From: a virus
Virus record (IMG/VR): IMGVR_UViG_3300010885_020890
Span: 1 to 43,776 of that record
Direction: 5' to 3' (one strand)
Length of the DNA: 43,776 nucleotides
Both the position numbers and the translations under genes were made by a program. Below, in pieces: positions 1-8,599 of this stretch. The notes beneath the pieces are model-generated. The model saw only the letters and a list, made by a program, of their open reading frames with translations. It searched no databases and was not told the DNA's origin. Position 1 is the stretch's first letter; each line of letters opens with the position of its first letter.

Positions 1-132
1 TATTTGCTGCTGCTTGCCACAATGTGGGCAATATAGTTTTTTAGGTTTCCAATCGTCCATTACAGCAATACTAAACCACATTTTGCAAAATTCACAGGTA
101 AAATGCCAGATTTTTTCTACGTTTGCTTGCAT
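1..132 (-). CDS. zinc-ribbon protein, C-terminus beyond the window
   Basis: An open frame of 44 codons runs off the left edge of the window. It starts with ATG at 130-132, which overlaps the TAA stop of the next gene upstream (TAATG junction), so it is translationally coupled. The peptide has two Cys pairs, CEFC at residues 13-16 and CPHC at 35-38, spaced as in a four-Cys zinc ribbon. Aromatic residues sit between the pairs. The function is unknown. Small zinc ribbons are common in T4-like phages as nucleic-acid or protein-binding accessories, but nothing here identifies a partner. The domain call is fairly sure; the full length is unknown. Confidence 0.6.
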   Translation of the reverse strand, partial: MQANVEKIWHFTCEFCKMWFSIAVMDDWKPKKLYCPHCGKQQQI

Positions 133-950
133 TATTTTATTTTTTCCCAATAATCAAAATTAGCTATCATGTCATGAAATTGTATACCAAGATGAAAGCA
201 ATCTCGTGCATAAGATTGATTATTTCTGCTAGTCTTTGCCGCTCTGTGAATTTTAATTTGTTTTGGTATATAAACATTACAATTTAATTGTGATAACACA
301 TACATAATCGCATCCCAAGTTCTTTGGTATGATAATTCTATTTCTTTGTGCGTTGATAAAAAATCCAAATAAAGTTTTCTTTTTTGTATTTGTAATTCTT
401 TATCGCCTTTTAATTCATCAATTAATATTGAAATATTATTATCATTTTCAATATCCCATGGTCCAAAAGAATTGTTTATATAATTTTCGGAATGTAAAAA
501 TTCACGTCTTGCTTTATGCAATGAATAGATGAATATAAAAATATTTTTTGGAATAACTTTACTTGTCCATGCCTTTAACAAACGGTATGTAACATCTACT
601 CCACTACCACTTTGACCAAAATTATAAAAAGAACCACCTAACTTTTGGTTCATTTTATATGCCCATGTATCTTCTATGTTAAGACCAACACCATCGGTTA
701 AACTGCATCCAAAAAACATATTAACATCTTTATCGTTTATGTCAAAATCATCATATGTTCTAAAACCATGGTTATTATACCAATATTTTATTTCTGTATG
801 TGTCCAACCATTTTTTTCTAACAGTGAATGATTATTTTGTAGATTATATTGAAATAGAGTTTCGCTATCATAACCTATAAAATTATGACAAGTATGCGGC
901 TTAAATAGTCTGTAACTATTTGAATAATTTTCAAAAAAATTATTGTTCAT
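132..950 (-). CDS. SGNH/GDSL hydrolase-like protein (copy 1)
   Basis: A 272-aa protein. I place the start at the ATG at 948-950, which overlaps the TAA of the lysozyme gene (TAATG); an open frame extends further upstream but lies inside that gene. Block I is visible as FFGCSLTDGVG, with the GxS nucleophile context of SGNH hydrolases. NFGQSGSGVD follows as the Gly/Asn blocks, and a C-terminal RDCFHLG offers the D-x-x-H pair. The product would be a small esterase or acyl-hydrolase acting on O-acyl groups, possibly of glycans. The protein is rich in Asn, Lys and Ile and more AT-biased than its neighbour. Two other SGNH-like proteins (15755-16555, 35409-36179) occur here. The fold assignment is good; the substrate is unknown. 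Confidence 0.6.
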   Translation of the reverse strand: MNNNFFENYSNSYRLFKPHTCHNFIGYDSETLFQYNLQNNHSLLEKNGWTHTEIKYWYNNHGFRTYDDFDINDKDVNMFFGCSLTDGVGLNIEDTWAYKMNQKLGGSFYNFGQSGSGVDVTYRLLKAWTSKVIPKNIFIFIYSLHKARREFLHSENYINNSFGPWDIENDNNISILIDELKGDKELQIQKRKLYLDFLSTHKEIELSYQRTWDAIMYVLSQLNCNVYIPKQIKIHRAAKTSRNNQSYARDCFHLGIQFHDMIANFDYWEKIK

Positions 951-3900
951 TACGTTCTTATTGTAGTAGTTTGCCCATCTGGACCAGCACCGCCCCAAGG
1001 AGCAGTAATATTACGATCCATACCAGTATTGGTTACTTGTAACAATTGATCATAAACATTACCCATCTTCTTAAGCAAGTTAACCAAAACTTTATTTCCA
1101 AGTAAAGTATTACGTAAACCTTCTATATTGGTTGGCGTAATCTGTGATAGCATTTCTAACATACCATAAGTCATTTGTTCTGTTAAAAATGGGTTATTAT
1201 ACTTGGTTGTTCCAATATCACCATAAAGAATTTTGTTTACAATGCTTAACATAGTTGCTACAAAATAATCATTATTATTAAGAATTAAACCACGTGGTGT
1301 AAGTGTAGCAAATTGACTTTGACTGCGATCTAATCCTATAATATACATCTTGTCACCGATTACAAGTATATTGCTATCAACTGCTTGTTGTAGTGTGGTT
1401 AAACCAATATCTTCCAATACTTTTGGATTTGCGGTTTCCCATTGCAAATCATAGAACATTTCATCAGCTTGTGCTGGTAACATTCTGCTTGGATCAAATC
1501 CATTGTTTACCAACATTTGATTACGCATGTCTGCATATATTTCTGCATTAGTTTGTGGAATATATGTATCAGCCAAGAAGTCAGGAATATCTGGTAAATT
1601 TCCACTATATGCATCAAGATAGAAACCAGTAGGGTCACGCAAATATTTGCTGTGTGGTAGTTTAAATCTTTCAACGTCTACGCCAAGACTTTGTAGGGCT
1701 GTGGCATTACGTCCTTGACGCATTGCGGCTTTAATTGCATCACCATAAATGTTATCTTGTGCTACACGCTCAAGATAATCACCCATTTGTCCATAACCAG
1801 TTTGTTGACCGTAATATGGTAAACCATCTGCAAATACATAAGCACTTACTGGTGTATTTTGTGTGGGTGCAAAAATATCTACACCCATACTCGTGCAGTG
1901 ATGATTTTCTTTTAATATTTGTGCGCAACTTGCGGCATGTGCAGCTTCACTTGCTTGTATTGCTGCTTGAATTGTAGGATCACTGCTTGCTTTAATCACA
2001 CTTAATTGTGCTTCTATGCTTGCAATTTGTGCATTAACTGCATCATCAAGAGTTGTATAAATTGTGCCGTTTATATTGATAGTATCAGGAGTTGCTGGTG
2101 TTCCATCGCTACCTGCAGCACTACCTGGTACATGGTATGAACCAGCAAATAATTTATTAAGTACAGTAATTCTTGCATTTAATTCTTGACCATCTGCAGT
2201 TGCCATTATAATATTATTTGCATTTGTAATCAAAGGAAGTGTATCATTGTGAACATAACCAGCAGGCGTTCCAATAAAATCTGCCATAGTAAGTTCACCA
2301 ATGCTACCACCACCAAAACCAAATGTTTGATTCAGTGTGTCCATTGCTGGTTGATATGTTGGTGTGCTCATTTGACTCAAGTGATTAAGATCAAGACCAG
2401 CATCAGTTTTGCTTAACGCTGTTCCAATTTCATCAAATGTTTTTGCTTTTGTAATGCCAAGACTTGTAAAGTGCTGACCTAAATCGCTAAATGATTTACT
2501 TGGTCCAGTAGCATGAAGGTCTGGACACATATAACTCAAATCAGTTAATTGACCCAAATGATCAATTTGTTTGCCTAAATTAAATTGACTACTTACAGCA
2601 CCAACTGCTGTTGGATCATTTACACTGCTTAATATTTTTTGAACTTTTGCATCGTATTGTGGATTATCAAGACCAGCAACTGGAATATTATTTTTCACAA
2701 GTTGTGCTGTAATACCAGTTGTATTTCCTAAACCTGCGTTTAAAATTTGTTTTGCAACACGAGCAGGTTGTTGCAATCTTAACATATTTGTGGTATCAAA
2801 AGTTCCAAGATTTTGCAAATTACTTGCAGCCGCTGGTAAATTACTTGTTAACGCACTCATGCCATAACTTATAACACCGTTGTTGTTTACAAAATTTGCG
2901 CCCATGCCGCCTGGTCCATTAGCACCAAAACGCAATGCGGCTGCTTCTGCTGCTGCACCAACCATACTATTACTAATGCCACTCATAGCACTTGATAGTC
3001 CCATTGTTTGAACAAAACTTGCACTTGCGCCCGCAGCGGCACCTGCAACCATATTTGTTCCTACTCGTTGAATCATACCATTTAATCCACCATTAGCTGC
3101 AAATTGTTGCACAGCATTTGGTAAATTGAGTGGATTACGTAGCACAGCATTAAGTGGTCCTAAAAATCCACCAACCGCACCACCCAATGCTCCCCCTACA
3201 CCACCACTTATTATTTGTGTAATTTCTTTTGGCAAAACACCAGTTAAACTTGGTAATATTCCACTGCCAATATTTGATAACTTATCAAACATTCCACCAC
3301 TTAACTGATTAAGTGGACCAGTAACTTGTCCTAAAACTTGTCCAAGTCCACCAGTTAGAGCATTAGTTGCTGAACTTAACGCACTGCCCATGGCACCAGT
3401 AATAGCTGTTAATCCCAATGCATTTGTAGCGGCACTTAATGCAGTATTAATTGCAGCACCGAAACCACCAAACAATCCAGCTGCTGCTATAGCACCGAAT
3501 ATACCAACGCCTGCGCTTGCGCAGCCTGCACCTGTTCCAGATGTTGTTTGTAATTGTTTAGAATTAATTTGCTGGCTTGGTCCACCTTTTGTTGCACCAC
3601 TTGGCGGAGTTCCATCTAAAGCCGCTTGCGCTTCTTGAATTCTTCTTGACACTAATCTTGGATCACTGGTAGGTGTGTTAAGTGCCAAAATTTCTTTATT
3701 CATTGCAACTGCACGTTGATCGTCGTCAGGAATTGATGCAGCCTGTAATACTTTGTTATAACATGTAGCATTTTGCCCATAATTGTAAGATAAACTTGTA
3801 AGTGCAAACTGTTGGCCAGGTGTTAATTTACTAAAATCACCACCATAACTAGCAAGTCTATTTGCCATGGCTGGTCCATCAACATTTTGCAATCTGAAAT

Positions 3901-4102
3901 CTAATAAATCATCGGCTTGTTGGTCTGTGATCTTATCGCCAGGTTGAACACGTTGATTATTTGGATAAAATTCATTACCATAAGCAATTGTCCAGTGCAG
4001 GTCACCATTACTAGCTTTAATTTGATAGGCTTCATTTTGCTTACCCTCAACCGCTTTCATACCAGATTTTACAAAAGTGTAATCATTATACTGTGCTGTC
4101 AT
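950..4102 (-). CDS. baseplate hub-type protein with N-terminal lysozyme domain
   Basis: A 1050-aa protein starting with ATG at 4100-4102. Residues about 10-165 form a GH24 phage-lysozyme domain: catalytic-Glu context AVEG (E19), WTIAYGN (T38), ITDQQADDLL, LTPGQQFALTSLSYNYG and the late SRRIQEAQAAL block. The Asp usually about nine residues after the Glu is not in its standard place; D34 might replace it. Residues about 190-400 are very rich in Gly, Ala and Ser and strongly hydrophobic, without charged spacing. The remainder is a globular region with no recognised domain. Position next to a PAAR protein and a beta-rich structural protein suggests a gp5-like hub lysozyme that cuts peptidoglycan at injection. 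The lysozyme domain is confident, the hub role inferred. It could instead be a virion-internal transglycosylase-like protein. Confidence 0.72.
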   Translation of the reverse strand: MTAQYNDYTFVKSGMKAVEGKQNEAYQIKASNGDLHWTIAYGNEFYPNNQRVQPGDKITDQQADDLLDFRLQNVDGPAMANRLASYGGDFSKLTPGQQFALTSLSYNYGQNATCYNKVLQAASIPDDDQRAVAMNKEILALNTPTSDPRLVSRRIQEAQAALDGTPPSGATKGGPSQQINSKQLQTTSGTGAGCASAGVGIFGAIAAAGLFGGFGAAINTALSAATNALGLTAITGAMGSALSSATNALTGGLGQVLGQVTGPLNQLSGGMFDKLSNIGSGILPSLTGVLPKEITQIISGGVGGALGGAVGGFLGPLNAVLRNPLNLPNAVQQFAANGGLNGMIQRVGTNMVAGAAAGASASFVQTMGLSSAMSGISNSMVGAAAEAAALRFGANGPGGMGANFVNNNGVISYGMSALTSNLPAAASNLQNLGTFDTTNMLRLQQPARVAKQILNAGLGNTTGITAQLVKNNIPVAGLDNPQYDAKVQKILSSVNDPTAVGAVSSQFNLGKQIDHLGQLTDLSYMCPDLHATGPSKSFSDLGQHFTSLGITKAKTFDEIGTALSKTDAGLDLNHLSQMSTPTYQPAMDTLNQTFGFGGGSIGELTMADFIGTPAGYVHNDTLPLITNANNIIMATADGQELNARITVLNKLFAGSYHVPGSAAGSDGTPATPDTININGTIYTTLDDAVNAQIASIEAQLSVIKASSDPTIQAAIQASEAAHAASCAQILKENHHCTSMGVDIFAPTQNTPVSAYVFADGLPYYGQQTGYGQMGDYLERVAQDNIYGDAIKAAMRQGRNATALQSLGVDVERFKLPHSKYLRDPTGFYLDAYSGNLPDIPDFLADTYIPQTNAEIYADMRNQMLVNNGFDPSRMLPAQADEMFYDLQWETANPKVLEDIGLTTLQQAVDSNILVIGDKMYIIGLDRSQSQFATLTPRGLILNNNDYFVATMLSIVNKILYGDIGTTKYNNPFLTEQMTYGMLEMLSQITPTNIEGLRNTLLGNKVLVNLLKKMGNVYDQLLQVTNTGMDRNITAPWGGAGPDGQTTTIRT

Positions 4103-4103
4103 G

Positions 4104-5375
4104 TTAACTCACATTCGTTGGTTTAAAAGTTGGTGGTGTCCAAGCAACATTTGCAGAAACATAAACTTCGGCAACGGCGTTTAGTGTTCCTGGTATTGCT
4201 ATTGGTGCACCAGTTGGAACTAACTTGCGTAAACCTTTTGCTTCCCTACGTAAATCAAAATCCTGATTACTTGTTAAGTTTTGTGGATATGTTTTTACTG
4301 CATCAATTGGACTGCTTGTATTATAATATTGTTTTGCTAAATCATGAGAATCGGTTACACGTGCAATGTTTGCACCAATCAATCGTGCCGCAGTATCAGC
4401 ACTTGTTTGTGGAATTGCTTTTGCAACAGTAGATTGAAAAAATTGAGTGTCATCGCCCAAAGCTGCATCTTTTAATGCATCACTATTATACAATGAATCT
4501 TTTACATAACTTAAATCGGTAGAGAATACACCTTGATTTACGTCAAAATCTTTAACAACATAATTTTGACCACTATTAGTAAACGAACTGCCAAGTGTAT
4601 AATTGTTTGCATAACTGTTACCAGTTTTTTGGTAAATGGTTGCTGGTAGATTTACAAGTATACCAGTTACACTATCACGGATAGGTGGGTGGTAATTGTT
4701 TACTACAGATACATTAGAAATTAAACCACTTTGTGCCCAACGAAACATCTGGCTGTTTATTGTATATAAACCAACAACAGTATTTGGTATATCTGGTGTG
4801 CTTTGTGGTCCATAACCTTGATAATTAAAAAATGATGCATTAGTTGTGCCAGTAAAATATTGTATGTTACTGACATTAGCTACGCTATTTGCATTTAAAT
4901 ATAAACTTGTATTGCTTATAATATATTCTACACGCCCAAGATAAATGTTACTATATGAAGTTGTAGTAGAATTTGAAACCAAACTGTTTACATTTGTAAC
5001 ATAAAGTGTATCACCATAATTTAATTCTGTAATAAAGTGTGTGCTGTTTCCAGTAATGATTGCACTGTTTACATTTGCAGTTATATTACCAGTTGTTCCA
5101 TATACAAATTGTGGAACATTTGCATACATTGGTTTATAATGAAAATTAGTTGGATTTGTATTGCTGCTTATAGCAACATTTGCATTGGTAGTTAAAGTAA
5201 TACTCGTATTGCTATTGATATTACTTACATATCCAACAAAGGTATTGCTAACATTGCCAATAACAGCACCAAGTTGCAATTGTGATAAAAATGTTGTGCC
5301 ATACCCAATAACGTTGGTGTTGGTTGTAAAACTTACAATATTACCTGTGCCGTTTGCATAAGTTCCTAAAGGCAT
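4104..5375 (-). CDS. beta-rich virion (tail/baseplate) protein
   Basis: A 423-aa protein starting with ATG at 5373-5375, overlapping the PAAR stop (TAATG). The N-terminal half holds two copies of a Thr/Asn/Val-rich beta module: residues about 10-75 with GYGTTFLSQL and a closing SNTSITLTTNA, and about 90-170 with GNSTHFITEL and a closing NTSLYLNANS. Such repeats are typical of beta-sandwich appendage domains in phage tails. The C-terminal half is less repetitive, with a basic RREAKGLRKL near residue 380. The gene lies between the PAAR tip and the hub lysozyme genes, which supports a tail-tip or baseplate location. No enzymatic motif is seen. The specific T4 counterpart is not identifiable by eye. 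Confidence 0.55.
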   Translation of the reverse strand: MPLGTYANGTGNIVSFTTNTNVIGYGTTFLSQLQLGAVIGNVSNTFVGYVSNINSNTSITLTTNANVAISSNTNPTNFHYKPMYANVPQFVYGTTGNITANVNSAIITGNSTHFITELNYGDTLYVTNVNSLVSNSTTTSYSNIYLGRVEYIISNTSLYLNANSVANVSNIQYFTGTTNASFFNYQGYGPQSTPDIPNTVVGLYTINSQMFRWAQSGLISNVSVVNNYHPPIRDSVTGILVNLPATIYQKTGNSYANNYTLGSSFTNSGQNYVVKDFDVNQGVFSTDLSYVKDSLYNSDALKDAALGDDTQFFQSTVAKAIPQTSADTAARLIGANIARVTDSHDLAKQYYNTSSPIDAVKTYPQNLTSNQDFDLRREAKGLRKLVPTGAPIAIPGTLNAVAEVYVSANVAWTPPTFKPTNVS

Positions 5376-5656
5376 TATGGTCCTACCATTACACTTGATT
5401 CATGTGGAATCATTACGTGATGACAAGCATCAATACTACCTAAAAATCCTTGTGGACGACCTTCAATAATTACGCTTTTACTACCCAACACAATTGGATT
5501 TGGTGGATGCGGATGACGTGGATCATGACCAGGATGGCCTGTTACATAATCACCAATACGACTGGCTTGTCTGCCTTGTATAATAACGCTACGTGCACCC
5601 ATCATAGCAACACCGCCACCGTTATTGAAAGTTCCCATTTTAGCTGGTATTGGCAT
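5375..5656 (-). CDS. PAAR-domain spike-tip protein
   Basis: A 93-aa protein starting with ATG at 5654-5656 after an AGGAG Shine-Dalgarno. It shows the repeated PAAR pattern: SVIIQGRQASRIGD in the first half and SVIIEGRPQGFLG in the second, with several His (HPGHDPRHPHPP, and HH near residues 79-80) placed to hold the metal at the cone apex. PAAR proteins cap the central spike of contractile tails (T4 gp5.4) and sharpen it for membrane puncture. The two adjacent downstream genes, a beta-rich structural protein and a lysozyme-bearing protein, fit a tail-tip cluster. Length is normal for phage PAAR proteins. Confident. Confidence 0.85.
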   Translation of the reverse strand: MPIPAKMGTFNNGGGVAMMGARSVIIQGRQASRIGDYVTGHPGHDPRHPHPPNPIVLGSKSVIIEGRPQGFLGSIDACHHVMIPHESSVMVGP

Positions 5657-5666
5657 TTACGCTCCT

Positions 5667-5963
5667 TTATACAGAAGTCGCCAACGTCAGTCCTGTTGTC
5701 TTTGCAAGATACTGTGTGGCGATATCGCTTTCTGTTTTGCCAGAAAGTGCAACTGCTCTCTTATTTAACAATACAGGTTCCGTGGGTGAAACACTAAAGA
5801 TTGCAGGCGCTAAACCAAAACCATTTTGAGTAGAGATCATTACCAATGGTTTTAATAGTGAGTAGGTAGTGGCATTTTCTTCACTTACACGACTAATGAT
5901 TTCTTCGCCAGTGACAGTCTTAAATGTATAGACAGTATTTTTATCCGTTTTGCTGATTAGCAT
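5667..5963 (-). CDS. conserved-looking small protein, possibly Sm-like fold
   Basis: A 98-aa protein starting with ATG at 5961-5963 after AGGAAA; its start overlaps the end of the glutaredoxin gene by 23 bp. The N-terminal pattern TVYTFKTVTGEEIISRVS followed by SLLKPLVM resembles the strand order of Sm/Hfq-like barrels, in which a TG(E/K) turn joins the first strands. That is a weak fold guess from pattern only. The C-terminal part is Ala/Thr-rich. It is co-transcribed between the nucleotide-reduction genes and the PAAR gene. Function unknown. Confidence 0.5.
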   Translation of the reverse strand: MLISKTDKNTVYTFKTVTGEEIISRVSEENATTYSLLKPLVMISTQNGFGLAPAIFSVSPTEPVLLNKRAVALSGKTESDIATQYLAKTTGLTLATSV

Positions 5964-6201
5964 GTTTTCTTTCCTGTAATTCGTTGATAGATAGTTTACT
6001 TAGACCTGTATAACCGCCTTCTACTAAAAGTTTGTTATTGAAGTAAATCTGTGGCACAGTTTTATGACCTTCTGCAACAAGCCAATCACGAATACCTTGA
6101 TCGTTGATGTCAACTTCTGTATACTCTTCGCCCCAACTGTTAAGAAGGTGTTTTGCTCCATCGCAATATGGGCAGTTGTCTTTTGTGTATAATGTAATCA
6201 T
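5941..6201 (-). CDS. glutaredoxin
   Basis: An 86-aa protein starting with ATG at 6199-6201 after GAGG. It has the dithiol active site CPYC at residues 10-13, the cis-Pro TVPQIY loop and the glutathione-site GGYTGL motif, in the order and length of classical glutaredoxins. T4-like phages use such a protein (T4 NrdC) to re-reduce ribonucleotide reductase. The gene starts 13 bp after the nrdB stop, so electrons for the phage-encoded NrdA/NrdB can come from this protein. Confident. Confidence 0.93.
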   Translation of the reverse strand: MITLYTKDNCPYCDGAKHLLNSWGEEYTEVDINDQGIRDWLVAEGHKTVPQIYFNNKLLVEGGYTGLSKLSINELQERKHANQQNG

Positions 6202-6214
6202 TGATTATTCCTCT

Positions 6215-7321
6215 TTATAAACTAAATCCACTAAATGAATTGCTATCAACATCTTGCTTGGTTCCACCAATAACATAAGATGAAATTTCAGTTTCTTGTG
6301 GAGCAACTTGAACTTCTGCACCAGCAATCCACTTTTGTGTCCAAGGTAGCGGATTATTCTTTGTAGGATATGGCTGACCAAGACCAACTGCTTGCATACG
6401 TTTATTTGCAATAAACTCTACATATTCAGCAAGTAGTTGATAGTTAAGACCAATCATAGAACCGTCTTTGAACAAGTATTGCGCCCATGCTTTCTCTTGC
6501 TGAACAGCATCATCAAACAACTTAATAGCTTGTTCACGACATTCTACTTCAATCTTTTCATAATCTGGATCATCTTTTGGCAGAATCTTTACCAGTGTCT
6601 GTGTGCCCGCCAGATGTAGATTTTCATCACGTGCAATAAACTTAATAATCTTGGCATTGCCTTCCATCTTCTTCAATTCAGCAAAAGCCCAACTGCAAGC
6701 AAATGACACATAGAAACGAACACCTTCAAGAATGTTCACACTCATAAGTGCAAGCCATAATGCTTTTTTGTGATCGTAAAGATTATATTTTGATGGATCA
6801 CTCATTTGCGCATATTCTGTATTAAATGCAATCAACTCATCATAAAGTGCAGTAATGTCACCAGCGCAATCAACAATTTCCTGAATATCCATCATTTCAT
6901 CAAATACTTTTGATGGATTAGCATAAACGTTGCGGATAATGTGAGTATAGGAACGAGAGTGAATAGTTTCACTAAATGTCCAAGTTGTAATCCAAGTTTC
7001 TAATTCTGGTAGAGAACAGATAGGGCCAAATGCTACTGCTGGCGCACGACCTTGAACGCTGTCAAGTAAAATCTGGCGTTTAAGATTACTTGTAAAGATA
7101 TGTTGTTCACTTGCTGTCAACTCTTTGAAATCTTTAGCATCACGAAGTGTATCAACTTCTTCTGGACGCCAAAAGAAACCCAACTGTTTGTCAGTAAGTT
7201 TATCGAACTGTTTATACTTTAATGTATCATATCGTTGGATACTAACACCACCATGCGGATCAAGAAATGCCAGTGACTTTGTGTGGTCACTCTTATCATT
7301 TGCGTCAAATACTGTACTCAT
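6215..7321 (-). CDS. nrdB: class Ia ribonucleotide reductase, beta subunit
   Basis: A 368-aa protein starting with ATG at 7319-7321 behind GGGGTG. All ligands of the di-iron centre are visible when matched to E. coli NrdB: D87 in LLDSVQGR, E118 and H121 in FSETIHSRSY, E199 in NILEGVRFY, and E233 and H236 in RDENLHL. The radical tyrosine is Y125. It therefore looks like a tyrosyl-radical class Ia enzyme, not a Mn-only or Tyr-less variant. With NrdA it makes dNTPs for phage replication. Gene order on the minus strand is nrdA, radical SAM gene, nrdB, glutaredoxin, so the usual nrdA-nrdB adjacency is interrupted. Confidence 0.95.
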   Translation of the reverse strand: MSTVFDANDKSDHTKSLAFLDPHGGVSIQRYDTLKYKQFDKLTDKQLGFFWRPEEVDTLRDAKDFKELTASEQHIFTSNLKRQILLDSVQGRAPAVAFGPICSLPELETWITTWTFSETIHSRSYTHIIRNVYANPSKVFDEMMDIQEIVDCAGDITALYDELIAFNTEYAQMSDPSKYNLYDHKKALWLALMSVNILEGVRFYVSFACSWAFAELKKMEGNAKIIKFIARDENLHLAGTQTLVKILPKDDPDYEKIEVECREQAIKLFDDAVQQEKAWAQYLFKDGSMIGLNYQLLAEYVEFIANKRMQAVGLGQPYPTKNNPLPWTQKWIAGAEVQVAPQETEISSYVIGGTKQDVDSNSFSGFSL

Positions 7322-7348
7322 TTATGCACCCCAATTAAAACCATTATG

Positions 7349-8599
7349 TCATATTTTGTTTGTTATATCAATTTCAAATTCTTGTAACCATGGAAAAATT
7401 TGTCTCCAATTTGTTCCACGGCGACGATCTTTTTCATTAAGATATGTAAACAATCTACTTATTTCTTTTTTATCCACTGCACTTTTCTGCACAGAATCTA
7501 AAATTCCACGCATACACATTATAGCATTTTTTTCTTCTTCATTATTAGAAGGCATTAAAGAAATAATATCTGCAAAATCATTTGTAAAAAAATCAGGTCC
7601 AAAAATGCCAGGTTTCATATAAGTTGGTGTTGGTCCAACTTCTCCGAAATATTGTGCTACTTTACCAATTGATTTCCAATACACAAGTTTTTTAATAAGT
7701 TCTGGCATTGTTTTTATTGTAAGTGAACTTATTGTTTGATGTATTTTAAGAGAAATCCATTTTTGTTTTAAAAGATATTCAAAATTACTTTCCCACAAAT
7801 TTAAATCTAATCCATATCTTACGTATTCTTGTTCTTGACCCCAACAATCAATACTACATATGACTCCAAGGGATTTAATTTTTTTCTTTTTAAGTAAAGT
7901 TTTTGTTTTTTCAACAAATGCTTCTAATTTTCCATTTGCTATGTTTAAATTTGTAGTAATTGATATGCTTAAATTTACATTAGGTTTATTTTCAAAAAAA
8001 TCTAACAACGAACCTAATTCTTTTTGAAGTAAAGGTTCGCCACCTAAAATATGTAATTCTCTGATTACATCAGAGTTTTTATTAAGCCATGTCCAAAAAT
8101 GAGGCACCAGAGTTTTATATTTCTTTTCCCTTGATATTAAATTAATTCCATTATTATTAAAACTACCAAATTGTTTATTTTCTTTGGCAATGAATGAACT
8201 TAAATTGGGTCCACAGTATAAACAACCCATATTGCAAGTATTGTTAAAATAAACTTCCAAAATAGTAGGAGAAACAACTGTTGTATTATTGTTTTCTTTT
8301 AATTCTGGTGGGATTGAGTGTGGTAAAGTTAAATGTAAATTTCTATCACTAAATCCACCAGCATCCTCTATATTTTTACAATAACCACAACTTGTATTTG
8401 GCCATTTACCATTCAACATTGCTTTTCTGTCAGCAATTTTAATTTCGGTATTATGGAAACTATCAAAATTTTCTGGAGTAAGTGTGCTTTCACTCGTTCT
8501 AAAACAAGAACGAGTGATTCCATTATTTAAAAAAAGTGTACTCCAATTCCATTTCAGTGCACATGCAGTTGCAGTTTTTACAGGAAAATTATTTTCCAT
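7349..8599 (-). CDS. radical SAM protein, twitch/SPASM-like, inserted between nrdA and nrdB
   Basis: A 416-aa protein. The start is the ATG at 8597-8599, overlapping the nrdA stop (TAATG). The radical SAM motif CNMGCLYC (C122, C126, C129) binds the 4Fe-4S cluster, and HILGGEPLL is the GGE motif for SAM. An N-terminal Cys-rich region (SCFRTS, then SCGYCK and GGFSDR at about 70-86) resembles the auxiliary twitch-type region of phage radical SAM proteins. It lacks any resemblance to NrdG, the short class III activase, and the neighbouring reductase is class I, so it is not an RNR activator by homology. Asn/Lys/Ile-rich composition contrasts with nrdA and nrdB. The substrate is unknown; peptide or protein modification is the usual role of twitch/SPASM enzymes. 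Confidence 0.8.
   Translation of the reverse strand: MENNFPVKTATACALKWNWSTLFLNNGITRSCFRTSESTLTPENFDSFHNTEIKIADRKAMLNGKWPNTSCGYCKNIEDAGGFSDRNLHLTLPHSIPPELKENNNTTVVSPTILEVYFNNTCNMGCLYCGPNLSSFIAKENKQFGSFNNNGINLISREKKYKTLVPHFWTWLNKNSDVIRELHILGGEPLLQKELGSLLDFFENKPNVNLSISITTNLNIANGKLEAFVEKTKTLLKKKKIKSLGVICSIDCWGQEQEYVRYGLDLNLWESNFEYLLKQKWISLKIHQTISSLTIKTMPELIKKLVYWKSIGKVAQYFGEVGPTPTYMKPGIFGPDFFTNDFADIISLMPSNNEEEKNAIMCMRGILDSVQKSAVDKKEISRLFTYLNEKDRRRGTNWRQIFPWLQEFEIDITNKI

Noticed and set aside
7349-8599. Radical SAM gene next to ribonucleotide reductase as an NrdG activase
   Set aside because: NrdG is much shorter and serves class III enzymes; NrdA and NrdB here are class Ia with intact radical Tyr and iron ligands.
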